Assembly (NCBI GenBank): GCA_050247155.1
Contig: JBFWUS010000018.1
Span: 10,418 to 74,417 of the forward strand
Origin: Mesorhizobium_G sp050247155
GTDB taxonomy: Bacteria > Pseudomonadota > Alphaproteobacteria > Rhizobiales > Rhizobiaceae
Direction: 5' to 3'
DNA length: 64,000 nt
The notes beneath the pieces were generated by a model. The model was given only the letters and a program-made list of their open reading frames with translations. It had not been told where the DNA came from and ran no database searches. Shown in pieces: positions 16,702-24,027 of the stretch (position 1 is its first letter; every line of letters starts with the position of its first letter). The position numbers and the translations under genes were made by a program.

Positions 16702-18077
16702 TGGACGGGTTCGACTGGACCGTGCTGATCAAGCTGGTGGCGGTGATCGTCCTCGTTATCGCCAACGGATTTTTCGTCGCCGCAGAATTTTCGCTCGTCG
16801 CCGTACGGCGCAGCCGGGTGGAGCAACTCAGCAACGAAGGGCACTGGCTTGCGCCAAGCCTGTTAAAGGCCAGCGATAATCTCGACGCTTACCTCGCGGC
16901 GACGCAGCTCGGCATAACGCTCTCTTCGCTCGGGCTTGGCTGGATCGGAGAACCTGCCGTGGCGGCACTACTGGAGCCGTTGTTCAGCCAACTGCCGGCC
17001 CCATTCCATGCCCTCGGCAGCCACGCGGTGGCGTTCGTCATCGCCTTTACACTGATTACCACCCTTCACATCGTCTTCGGGGAGCTGATGCCGAAGAGCC
17101 TGGCGATCCAGAAGGCAGAGAAGGTTTCCCTGGCGATCGTGAGGCCGCTTGCCTTCTTTCTCATCCTGTTTCGCCCTGCAATCGTCGTGCTGAACGGTTT
17201 TGCCAACTGGATGCTACGCAAAATCGGGCTCAACCCCGCGTCAGGCGAGGAGCACCTGCACTCTCCGGAGGAATTGAAGTTGCTCTTCGATGCCGCGAGC
17301 AGAGCCGGCCTGATCCACGAAGGGCAAGGCGATCTGGTCGATCGAGCGCTGACGCTCGGAGAACGCAAGATCGGAAGCTGCATGACGCCACGCGCGGATT
17401 TCGAGTGGATCGATGCAAACGCGCCCTTATCCGAGACAAGGCGGAAGATCATCGCATCGAGCCACAGCCGGTTTCCGGTCCACTCGCCGGATTTCGACAC
17501 CCATGCAATGGTCACCGCCAAGGCCGTGCTTTCGCTCGATCCGGCGAGCGTTAGGCTTCCGCCCGAGTCGGTCGTCCCGGCTGTGGTCGTGCAGGAAAAT
17601 GCCGCTGTATTGCATATTCTCGACCAGTTCCGACGCAACCGCACCGAGTGGGCGCTGGTCGTCGATCAGCACGGCGAGGTTCAGGGACTGGTTACGACCC
17701 ACGATCTGTTCGATGCGCTGGCGGGCGATGCCGACGCCTATCCGATCGAGATGCCCCCGTCAGAGGCGGCTGACGCGGAACCGGTCGAGGAACAGGTGTT
17801 CGATGCGGGAATCTCGATGGACGACTTCCGGCGGCAATTGCGGAGGCCGCGATTGGGCGCCAATGACCGTAGCGATTATCATACCGTCGCTGGGTTCGCA
17901 CTTGAACGGCTACGGCGTTTGCCGCAGACCGGCGAAATCTTCGTGCATGACGGGTTGCGGTTTGAGGTTAGGGATATGGAAAAGTTCCGTATCACGCGCC
18001 TGTCTGTACGCTCACTGGATGCCGGTCTTACAGCGCTGGACGATCAGCCGGGGTTGGTAGATCACTCGGAGGCATAG
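16701..18077 (+). CDS. CNNM/CorC-family membrane protein (DUF21-CBS-CorC_HlyC)
   Basis: A 458-residue protein with a DUF21 four-helix membrane domain (VIANGFFVAAEFSLVAVRRSRVEQL; FGELMPKSLAIQKAEKVSL), two cytosolic CBS domains (CMTPRADFEWIDANAPLSETRRKIIASSHSRFPV; VVVQENAAVLHILDQFRRNRTEWALVVDQHGEVQGLVT) and a C-terminal CorC_HlyC domain (DDFRRQL...YHTVAGFALERLRRLPQTGEIF). Relatives are linked to Mg2+/Co2+ efflux or metal tolerance and are often called hemolysins. Next to sitABCD it may balance divalent cations. The ATG at 16701 is preferred over GTG 16686 because it overlaps the upstream stop. Confidence 0.88.
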   Translation: MDGFDWTVLIKLVAVIVLVIANGFFVAAEFSLVAVRRSRVEQLSNEGHWLAPSLLKASDNLDAYLAATQLGITLSSLGLGWIGEPAVAALLEPLFSQLPAPFHALGSHAVAFVIAFTLITTLHIVFGELMPKSLAIQKAEKVSLAIVRPLAFFLILFRPAIVVLNGFANWMLRKIGLNPASGEEHLHSPEELKLLFDAASRAGLIHEGQGDLVDRALTLGERKIGSCMTPRADFEWIDANAPLSETRRKIIASSHSRFPVHSPDFDTHAMVTAKAVLSLDPASVRLPPESVVPAVVVQENAAVLHILDQFRRNRTEWALVVDQHGEVQGLVTTHDLFDALAGDADAYPIEMPPSEAADAEPVEEQVFDAGISMDDFRRQLRRPRLGANDRSDYHTVAGFALERLRRLPQTGEIFVHDGLRFEVRDMEKFRITRLSVRSLDAGLTALDDQPGLVDHSEA

Positions 18078-18106
18078 CGCGAGACCATGGAACCATTTGC
18101 CTCAAG

Positions 18107-18679
18107 ATGGCAGAAGTCAGAGGCGGCATCAGCGTGAAGCCACCTCTGTTCCTGGTCGTTTGTGTTGGCAATATGTGCCGCAGCCCGATGGCCGAGGCGA
18201 TCCTGCGCAAGCTGCTTGCCGAGAAGAAAATCGAAGCGGATGTGATCTCACGGGGCCTGGCTGCGCCAATTGGCAGGCGGCCTCATCCCTTCACCATTGC
18301 CGTCAGCGCAGAACGTGGGACCCCAATCGCCGTGTCCAAGCATTCCGCGCTCCTTACTTCATTCGAGGTGGAGATCGCGACGATGATCCTCGTCATGGAG
18401 GAGGCACACCGGGATTCAATCGCGCGAAAATATCCATCCGCAGCCCCCAAGGCGTTTCGTATCGACCATTGGCGTCCCTCAGGCGATATCGCCGATCCTG
18501 TCCGGTCGCCGAAGTCGGCCTTTGATACGATGTGGGACGATTTGCACCTTCATTGCGTGCTCTGGGCGGAGGCGATTGAGGCTGGCGTCCGGCCGGCCCA
18601 AAAGAATGCAGCCAAGCGAACGTCTCACCGAGCGGGAGGCTTTTTTCGCCTGGCCTCGCGCCTGGGCCGCCTGACATAG
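18107..18679 (+). CDS. Low-molecular-weight phosphotyrosine phosphatase-family protein
   Basis: A 190-residue LMW-PTP/ArsC-like protein. The P-loop VCVGNMCRSPMAE contains the CX5R signature, and ADPVRSPKSAF carries the general-acid Asp (DP). It could dephosphorylate phosphotyrosine or reduce arsenate; the sequence alone does not decide. A GTG at 18134 (after AGC) would remove nine residues and is an alternative start. Its last 55 bp overlap, tail to tail, the convergent Fur-like gene. Confidence 0.82.
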   Translation: MAEVRGGISVKPPLFLVVCVGNMCRSPMAEAILRKLLAEKKIEADVISRGLAAPIGRRPHPFTIAVSAERGTPIAVSKHSALLTSFEVEIATMILVMEEAHRDSIARKYPSAAPKAFRIDHWRPSGDIADPVRSPKSAFDTMWDDLHLHCVLWAEAIEAGVRPAQKNAAKRTSHRAGGFFRLASRLGRLT

Positions 18680-19080
18680 ATCTCCAGCTTATGGCTGACG
18701 ATCTCGAAACCGCGAGCGCGGGCGATTTCTTCCTGCAACTGTTCGATCGCGTCGGATCGGAACTCGATCACATCGCCGGTGTCCACATTGATGAGGTGGT
18801 CGTGATGTTCATGGTCCGTGGTCTCGTAGCGTGCGCGACCGTCGGCAAAGGTGTGACGTTCGAGAACGCCCTTCTCCTGGAGCATGTTCAGTGTCCGATA
18901 CACCGTGGCGATTGCTATTCCCGGATCGATCTTGCCGACGCGGCGGTGCAACTCAACGGCATCGGGATGATCGGTCGACTTCAGCAGGACCTGCATGATG
19001 ACTTTGCGCGGGCCTGTCAGTCGAAGTCCGTGTTCCTTGCAGATCTGAGCAATATCGGGGATTTCGGGATTGTTCGCCAT
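18625..19080 (-). CDS. Fur-family regulator, Mur/Fur-like
   Basis: A 151-residue Fur-family repressor: LRLTGPRKVIMQVLLKSTDHPDAVELHRR, ISIAT-like AIATVYRTLNMLQEKGVLERHTF, and the metal site region TTDHEHHDHLINVDTGDVIEF. Rhizobial relatives often act as the manganese regulator Mur, repressing sit genes; the nearby sitABCD makes Mn the likely signal. The start at 19080 (MANNPEIPDIAQICKEHG) fits the family. An inverted-repeat operator lies about 70 bp upstream, consistent with autoregulation. Confidence 0.88.
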   Translation of the reverse strand: MANNPEIPDIAQICKEHGLRLTGPRKVIMQVLLKSTDHPDAVELHRRVGKIDPGIAIATVYRTLNMLQEKGVLERHTFADGRARYETTDHEHHDHLINVDTGDVIEFRSDAIEQLQEEIARARGFEIVSHKLEIYVRRPRREARRKKPPAR

Positions 19081-19149
19081 TCTGCCCCCATAGCTCTTCT
19101 GGTGCAGACAATCCTCCGACACCGGCATCTGGCGATCAGCCCTAGTCCA

Positions 19150-19168
19150 GTTGCGTCGCAATCGCAAC
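19150..19168. promoter_or_regulatory. Mur/Fur-box-like inverted repeat upstream of the Fur-family gene
   Basis: GTTGCGTCGCAATCGCAAC has 6-bp arms GTTGCG/CGCAAC around TCGCAAT. It resembles the CGCAATTGCA-type elements in front of sitA, so one regulator may control both places. Confidence 0.5.
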
Positions 19169-19275
19169 AACGGAACACCATTGATGCCATTTTCCCCTGA
19201 GATGTCTGTGGGGATTATTTGGTAGCGGCCTGTTCTCGATCCGACCTTCGAGCTTTGCTACATCGAAGTCGGAAA

Positions 19276-20307
19276 TCAGCACACGCCGCGTCGTGCTGCG
19301 GCACCTGCGTCTCTGGCCTGAATGGTTCGAGAATAGGCGGCAAAAAGCGCGGATCGGTCGGCGGCAGGTGGCAAGCGCTTCCGCCGCGGCGAACCCTGGC
19401 GCGCTTCCAGGAAATCAGCAAAGCGCGCGATCATGGCCTCATGGCCGCCCGTGGCCACGATCATCCAGCGACGGTATGCCCCAGTGGCTTCAATGCCTTT
19501 GACAAGCCAATCAGGAGGTTGTCCCGCGAGCGTCTCGAAGCAACGGATGCGTGCGGCGGTCGAAAGGTTCGTGAGTGTTCTCCCCGACGGCACCTCAGCG
19601 GCTATGGGCATGCATTGCACGCGCGTGACGGCGTCATTCGTTTTCGCCGAGCTCTTGATCGCCTCCACCCTGCATATGTCCGCGATCGCGCGTTCCAGCT
19701 GACGTGCGGCCGCCTTGACCTTGGCCTTCGGCGCAGCGCGCAGGTCAAACCCGCATCTTACGCAAATATGCTGCGGCAGGAGTTCGCCCTGGTCGAAGGC
19801 CGCCACGCCGGCGCGGCAGGCCGGGCATCGATCCCGAAGCCCGCAGCCATGCACAAAGCATGACACGCGGGATGACAGCCTCCACTGCCGCCGAAAATGC
19901 GGCGCCTCGTCCGCTGCAAGGCATTGGGGGCAATACTGCATCCAGGTCGAACGGTTCCGGTGCGCGCTGTCGCGCAGCGGCAGCAAGAGGGGGGCCATAG
20001 CACAGCCGGTCATCGTCATTGCTCTGACCACGTCCTGCGGAACGGCCGTCTGAGCGGCAAGCATTCTGGCGATGTGGCGTGGAAGGTGAACGTCGAGGCG
20101 CGGCGACCACATCCCTTCGCTGAGTCCGAGGACGCCGGCAAATGACCGCGGCGCTATGCCGTTCGCGAGCGCAAGACGATGGAGCCAGCTCGACAGCAGT
20201 TCGTCCTGAAGCGGGTCGACAGAGACCGGCCAACAGCCTGGCGCGACATCACCATACCGCTCGCGGATCTCGATCGCGAAACCCGTGTGTGTCGGATTAC
20301 CCGTCAC
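19276..20307 (-). CDS. tniQ: TniQ transposition/target protein
   Basis: A 343-residue TniQ/TnsD-family protein. Zinc-finger cysteines and histidines are visible: YCPQCLAADEAPHFRRQWRLSSRVSCFVHGCGLRDRCPAC and HICVRCGFDL. TniQ is needed for transposition and target choice in Tn5053 relatives. Its ATG overlaps the tniB stop by 4 bp. It is the third transposition gene counted from the right end, with the usual tniA-tniB-tniQ order. Confidence 0.9.
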   Translation of the reverse strand: MTGNPTHTGFAIEIRERYGDVAPGCWPVSVDPLQDELLSSWLHRLALANGIAPRSFAGVLGLSEGMWSPRLDVHLPRHIARMLAAQTAVPQDVVRAMTMTGCAMAPLLLPLRDSAHRNRSTWMQYCPQCLAADEAPHFRRQWRLSSRVSCFVHGCGLRDRCPACRAGVAAFDQGELLPQHICVRCGFDLRAAPKAKVKAAARQLERAIADICRVEAIKSSAKTNDAVTRVQCMPIAAEVPSGRTLTNLSTAARIRCFETLAGQPPDWLVKGIEATGAYRRWMIVATGGHEAMIARFADFLEARQGSPRRKRLPPAADRSALFAAYSRTIQARDAGAAARRGVC

Positions 20308-21182
20308 AGCAGGTCGTCGCGTACCGGCGCCCGACGCCGCTTCGACACCGGGACGTAGCGCAGCGCCTCGATGCCCGATTTCGAGATCTGCTCCTCGCCG
20401 GATCTCACTGAGATGATGGCCGCTGCGCAGACGATTGCCACGATCTCGCCGATCAGTCCCTCGGAGAGCTGGAAGATCGTTCGCGCCATTGGTTCATCCG
20501 ATAGATTGGACGCTTGGGCTAGAGGCAGGGCGCTCTCAAGGCTGTCGAGCAGCGCAAGAAACTCCTCGTCATATTGCCAACGCGGGACAGCGTGCAGGTC
20601 GAACCGGGTCGCCATTTCAGCAGTCTGGTTGACGAAGTCATAGACGGCGACCTCGCCGATCAGAACCGGCGAGATGTCGAACTGGCGGCCGATCCTCCGA
20701 AGCAGGGCAAGCACTGCTTCAATGTCGCGCGCCCGGCCGCGCAGAGCATTGTGGAACTCATCGAAGATCAGGATTCTGGGCTTCAGCCTGTCGAGCAGAT
20801 AATCGACCTGTTCTGCCTTGCGGCCGACGTCCCGGCTGTTGCCCGTCGGCGCTCGCAACGCCTGCAGGATGCTACCGTAGAAATGGGCAAGGCCAGCGCC
20901 CTCGCGCGTCTGTACCACCCACACCCGCTGCGGTTCGGCTGTTCTCAGATGTCCGACGGCAAAGCGTTCGGCGATCATCGTCTTGCCGTTGGCATAGGGT
21001 CCGACCAGCATCAGGCCTCGGGTCCGCAGCGATGGCGGCCGCGACAGAAGCTCGGCAAGACGTTCGTGCGCTGTGAGCGCCACCCGATGTCCGATCCACT
21101 TTGGCGCCTGGATGTAGGCGATCCGCTCTTCCTTGCTGTGGTCGAGGTGCGGCCGAACATGATCGAGAAGATGATCCGCCAC
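20304..21182 (-). CDS. tniB: TniB AAA+ transposition ATPase
   Basis: A 292-residue AAA+ regulator (TnsC/TniB type). Walker A is VGPYANGKTMIAERF and Walker B ILIFDEFHN, with a conserved region RWQYDEEFLALLDSLESALPL near the C-terminus. The GTG at 21182 directly follows the tniA stop (the tniA TGA is at 21184-21186), and earlier in-frame codons lie within tniA, so GTG is chosen. It activates the transposase on the target. Confidence 0.9.
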   Translation of the reverse strand: MADHLLDHVRPHLDHSKEERIAYIQAPKWIGHRVALTAHERLAELLSRPPSLRTRGLMLVGPYANGKTMIAERFAVGHLRTAEPQRVWVVQTREGAGLAHFYGSILQALRAPTGNSRDVGRKAEQVDYLLDRLKPRILIFDEFHNALRGRARDIEAVLALLRRIGRQFDISPVLIGEVAVYDFVNQTAEMATRFDLHAVPRWQYDEEFLALLDSLESALPLAQASNLSDEPMARTIFQLSEGLIGEIVAIVCAAAIISVRSGEEQISKSGIEALRYVPVSKRRRAPVRDDLL

Positions 21183-21183
21183 G

Positions 21184-22836
21184 TCACCAATCCTCAACAG
21201 GCAGGCGGCGCTTCGGACGAACGGGGTGATCGACAGGCGCCGGCGGCTCCGGCCGCATCGCGTCGTAGGGCTTGGGCGCGTCTGCGGCGTGAGATTTGCG
21301 CACAGCATTGCGCAGCTCGGCTTTGGACGGCTTCGGTCCGCCGACGATCTCCGCGATCCGGCGGCGCAGCATCACCTTCTCTATGTCCGTGCGAGCATTC
21401 GCCTTGCGTCGCGACAGCCGGTCCGCCTTGTGCTCCCACAACGTCATCGGAGCAAGCATGCCGTCGCGCCGCTCCACCGATCGAAACTCCCGGGTTTCGG
21501 GATCGCGGGCATAGATGTGGCTGATGTCGCGTGGGTCGTATCGAAGCTCGAGCTTTCCTAGCCGATCCCGCTGCGGAACCAACTCGCTCAACCAAGGTGA
21601 ATAATAATCGAGTGCGAACATACTGACGCCCTGCGGCGAGATGTGTCGCTCCGTTCCGGGCATGAATGCCAGCAGGACCCGCATGGGATCATCGTCGAAG
21701 CGTGCAGGCTCGTGCGCCTGTCGGTTCCATTCTGATGACGGCACCTTCAGGGTCTTTGCGTTTTGCTGGAGGTTGTGGTCGATCACCGCGAGCGCGACGC
21801 ATCGCTCGAGATCGACGAAGCTGAGACGCGCCCGCCGCTTCGCGGGATATTGGTCGCGGTCCGCTACGGATCGACCCGTCGAGCCAGGCTGCGTCGCAAG
21901 AACCCCGTTGAGCTTCCCCAGTAGCCTTTCGACCACGCCACCCTGATGCACGCGGCCGCGATCCCGGTAGCGGATATGAATCCCGTAGTCCTCGCACCCG
22001 CGCTGGAAGGCATTCCCTTTGAACTCCTTGGCTGAGTCGGTGACCAGCGATCGCGGTCGACCGAACATAGGCCACCCATGCTCCATGTCGCGCGCGACCA
22101 GCCATTCGTCCTTCGAACACATCGCCTGCGCCAGGCACAATGCGACCGACAGCGCCGACGGCTTTTCGAGGGTTAGGCAAAAGCCGAGAATGCAGCGCGT
22201 CGCCACGTCGGTGATGATCGTCAGGTAGGCCCTGCCGACAAACGTTCCTCCGCCCTCAACGACTTCGACGAAGTTGATGTCGGTCGGCGTGTGATCGATC
22301 TGGCAGACATCCAGCGGGTGCGCGGCGTGGATGTATCCGGGCCGAGCCTTGAGCCGATGGAGATGTTTCGGGTTCGCCGACCGCTTCTTTGCGATTTCCT
22401 CGGGGCCAAACAGTGTGGGTATTCTGCGGGCGACCGTCAGATAGGACGGAGGAGCCAGGCGGGCCTCCTCGCAGCGGGCGCGGATCTCGGCCACGACCGG
22501 AGCGAGAGGCGGAGCCTCCAGCACCAGCCACCGCTCCCGCAGCGTCGCAGCGATGATCTCCTCAATGCCCAGTTCGAGACGCTTCTTTCGCACGCCGTCC
22601 AAACGGGGCAGTAGCGACGACACGGTTCGGTCTGTGCGGTAACGCGCAATAAGGTTGTAGACCTGCCTGGTCGAGAGACGCAATTCGGCGGCTGCCCGAA
22701 CGATCGCCGCCCGTCGCGACCCCGGGCCGTCCAAAATCCTGTCGAGCTCGCGCGCAACGCGGCGGGCCGTCGACCATGCTTCATCGGAATGTGACGCAGC
22801 AGGTGTCGGTTTCAGGTTGTGCAATCGGTTCGGCAA
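21184..22836 (-). CDS. tniA: TniA DDE transposase
   Basis: A 550-residue Mu/TnsB-type transposase. N-terminal helix-turn-helix regions (LRLSTRQVYNLIARYRTDRTVSSLLPR) precede an rve-type catalytic core with DDE candidates in CQIDHTPTD, VTDSAKEF and GGVVERLLGKL, and a C-terminal Mu-like beta-barrel and tail. It sits at the right end of the element with its 5' end about 107 bp from the terminus, as in Tn5053/Tn402. Full length. Confidence 0.92.
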   Translation of the reverse strand: MPNRLHNLKPTPAASHSDEAWSTARRVARELDRILDGPGSRRAAIVRAAAELRLSTRQVYNLIARYRTDRTVSSLLPRLDGVRKKRLELGIEEIIAATLRERWLVLEAPPLAPVVAEIRARCEEARLAPPSYLTVARRIPTLFGPEEIAKKRSANPKHLHRLKARPGYIHAAHPLDVCQIDHTPTDINFVEVVEGGGTFVGRAYLTIITDVATRCILGFCLTLEKPSALSVALCLAQAMCSKDEWLVARDMEHGWPMFGRPRSLVTDSAKEFKGNAFQRGCEDYGIHIRYRDRGRVHQGGVVERLLGKLNGVLATQPGSTGRSVADRDQYPAKRRARLSFVDLERCVALAVIDHNLQQNAKTLKVPSSEWNRQAHEPARFDDDPMRVLLAFMPGTERHISPQGVSMFALDYYSPWLSELVPQRDRLGKLELRYDPRDISHIYARDPETREFRSVERRDGMLAPMTLWEHKADRLSRRKANARTDIEKVMLRRRIAEIVGGPKPSKAELRNAVRKSHAADAPKPYDAMRPEPPAPVDHPVRPKRRLPVEDW

Positions 22837-22918
22837 AATGAGCAGTCAGTGAAATCGTTAGCGAAAAATCTTGCCCGTCGTAGCGACTAAACCTGAACAA
22901 CACATGACGTTTCCGCGT

Positions 22919-22943
22919 TTGAAATCGCGAAGTGAAAACGACA
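22919..22943 (-). repeat. Right terminal inverted repeat of the tni transposon
   Basis: On the minus strand it reads TGTCGTTTTCACTTCG and continues CGATTTCAA, matching the left end at 22 of 25 positions. A related TTTTCGCTAACGATTTCACT stretch about 70 bp inside may be an extra transposase-binding site. Confidence 0.92.
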
Positions 22944-22948
22944 GCGGA
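22944..22948. repeat. Target-site duplication GCGGA (right copy)
   Basis: Exact repeat of 5847-5851, directly abutting the right inverted repeat. Confidence 0.92.
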
Positions 22949-23999
22949 AGACCAGCTTGCCCGGTTGGATGAGCAGGTCCGCCGCAGTCCGGTCGGCGAG
23001 GGCTTTGTCGAGCGCGGCCACTTCTTCGATGCGGCGGCCAGCATGTGGGTGGGGGGCGAGCTTGTCCATGTTGAGGATCTCGTTCTCCACGATGAGCGCA
23101 TGGACGCTCGGGCGCCGACCCATGAGTTGACGATCGCCCACCGGATCCTACGAGCTCGGCGCCGCATCGCTGGCGCGAAGCCCGGCTGGGCCGTGAGCGA
23201 TGCCGGGATCGGCGCGCTGACGGGATACGAGGAACAGGAGCGCGAGGCCGCGGAAGGGCAGGGGACCGCGCCGGTCGAGGAGATGGCTGAGTTCGACATC
23301 ATCGGTATGGACGACCCGCTGGCTCAGGAACTCGCCAATGTCGACGCGCTCCTCGAGCAGTCGCAGCGCCTGATAGATCAGGTTTCGACCGGCAAGGGCC
23401 CGGACCGTTCGGCGCTCGTGGTCGGGAATCTTGTGGTTCGTGATTCCGACTGGGACGAGGCCGATCGCCTGACGCAATGGAAGCGTGTTCTTCAGGAGGT
23501 CGCGGAGCTGCCTCCGAGCCTTGCCGTGGCGTTGATCTGGGAGGCCTGGGAATCCCTCGAACCCATGCAGCGGCAGCACTGGCTCGGCAGCCAGTTCGTG
23601 AGCGCCTATCTTCGGGCGCGGGGCAAGGTGGCCTCGCACCTGTTCGGCTTCAATGTCGGCTTGAAGGCCGTGCCGAGGGAGCGCCGGCGATCCGCAAACC
23701 GTCTGACCCGTATTCTCGCCTTCCTCGACGCAATGTCGGCGTCGGCCGAGAGCGGCATGAAGGAACTATCGCGCCTGGCGCAGGCGCGCGAGCAAATGAC
23801 CCGCCGCCTGAACGGCCGGCGCTCCTCGAGCAGTCTGCCGACTACCATCGAGCTGGTCTTGTCGCGCCCGATCGTGTCGGCGCCGATGGTCGCCAAGGCG
23901 GCGAGGATCACGCAGCGCGGCGCTCTCAACCTCATCGGCGAACTCGGTGTCCGAGAGGTGACGGGGAGAGGCCGTTATCGCGCATGGGGCGTACTCTAG
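22944..23999 (+). pseudogene. 3' part of the RHE_PE00001/DUF1612-family gene, split by the transposon
   Basis: This is the bulk of the disrupted gene. The protein reads AEDQLARLDEQVRRSPVGEGFVERGHFFDAAASMWV...ELVHVEDLVLHDERMDARAPTHELTIAHRILRARRRI, the signature region of RHE_PE00001-family proteins, and ends in a winged-helix (DUF1612 HTH) segment, PMVAKAARITQRGALNLIGELGVREVTGRGRYR. An in-frame GTG at 22932, inside the transposon end, could still allow translation of a 355-residue product lacking about 20 native N-terminal residues. The family may relate to DNA or plasmid maintenance; its function is unknown. Confidence 0.85.
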
Positions 24000-24027
24000 T
24001 CGTCCGCCGCGCCATCCCGTCACCCCA

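Larger units (their letters stand above)
5852..22943. mobile_element. Complete Tn5053/Tn402-like transposon, 17,092 bp, tniABQ type
   Basis: The element is bounded by 25-bp inverted repeats beginning TGTCG (5852-5876 and 22919-22943; 22 of 25 positions identical) and by 5-bp duplications (GCGGA). tniA, tniB and tniQ lie at the right end, as in Tn5053 relatives. The cargo is a tyrosine recombinase, DUF1403, ScpB, AhpC/AhpD with other redox proteins, two Irr-like regulators, sitABCD, a CNNM protein, a phosphatase and a Mur/Fur regulator. No serine resolvase is inside; the internal tyrosine recombinase may resolve cointegrates. The intact duplication and readable target gene suggest a fairly recent insertion. 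Confidence 0.92.

Noticed and set aside
15756..16844. A long minus-strand open frame (362 codons) overlapping sitD and the hypothetical gene
   Set aside because: It is antisense to well-supported genes, has no family resemblance and is explained by the high GC content; the plus-strand frames have ribosome sites and coupling.
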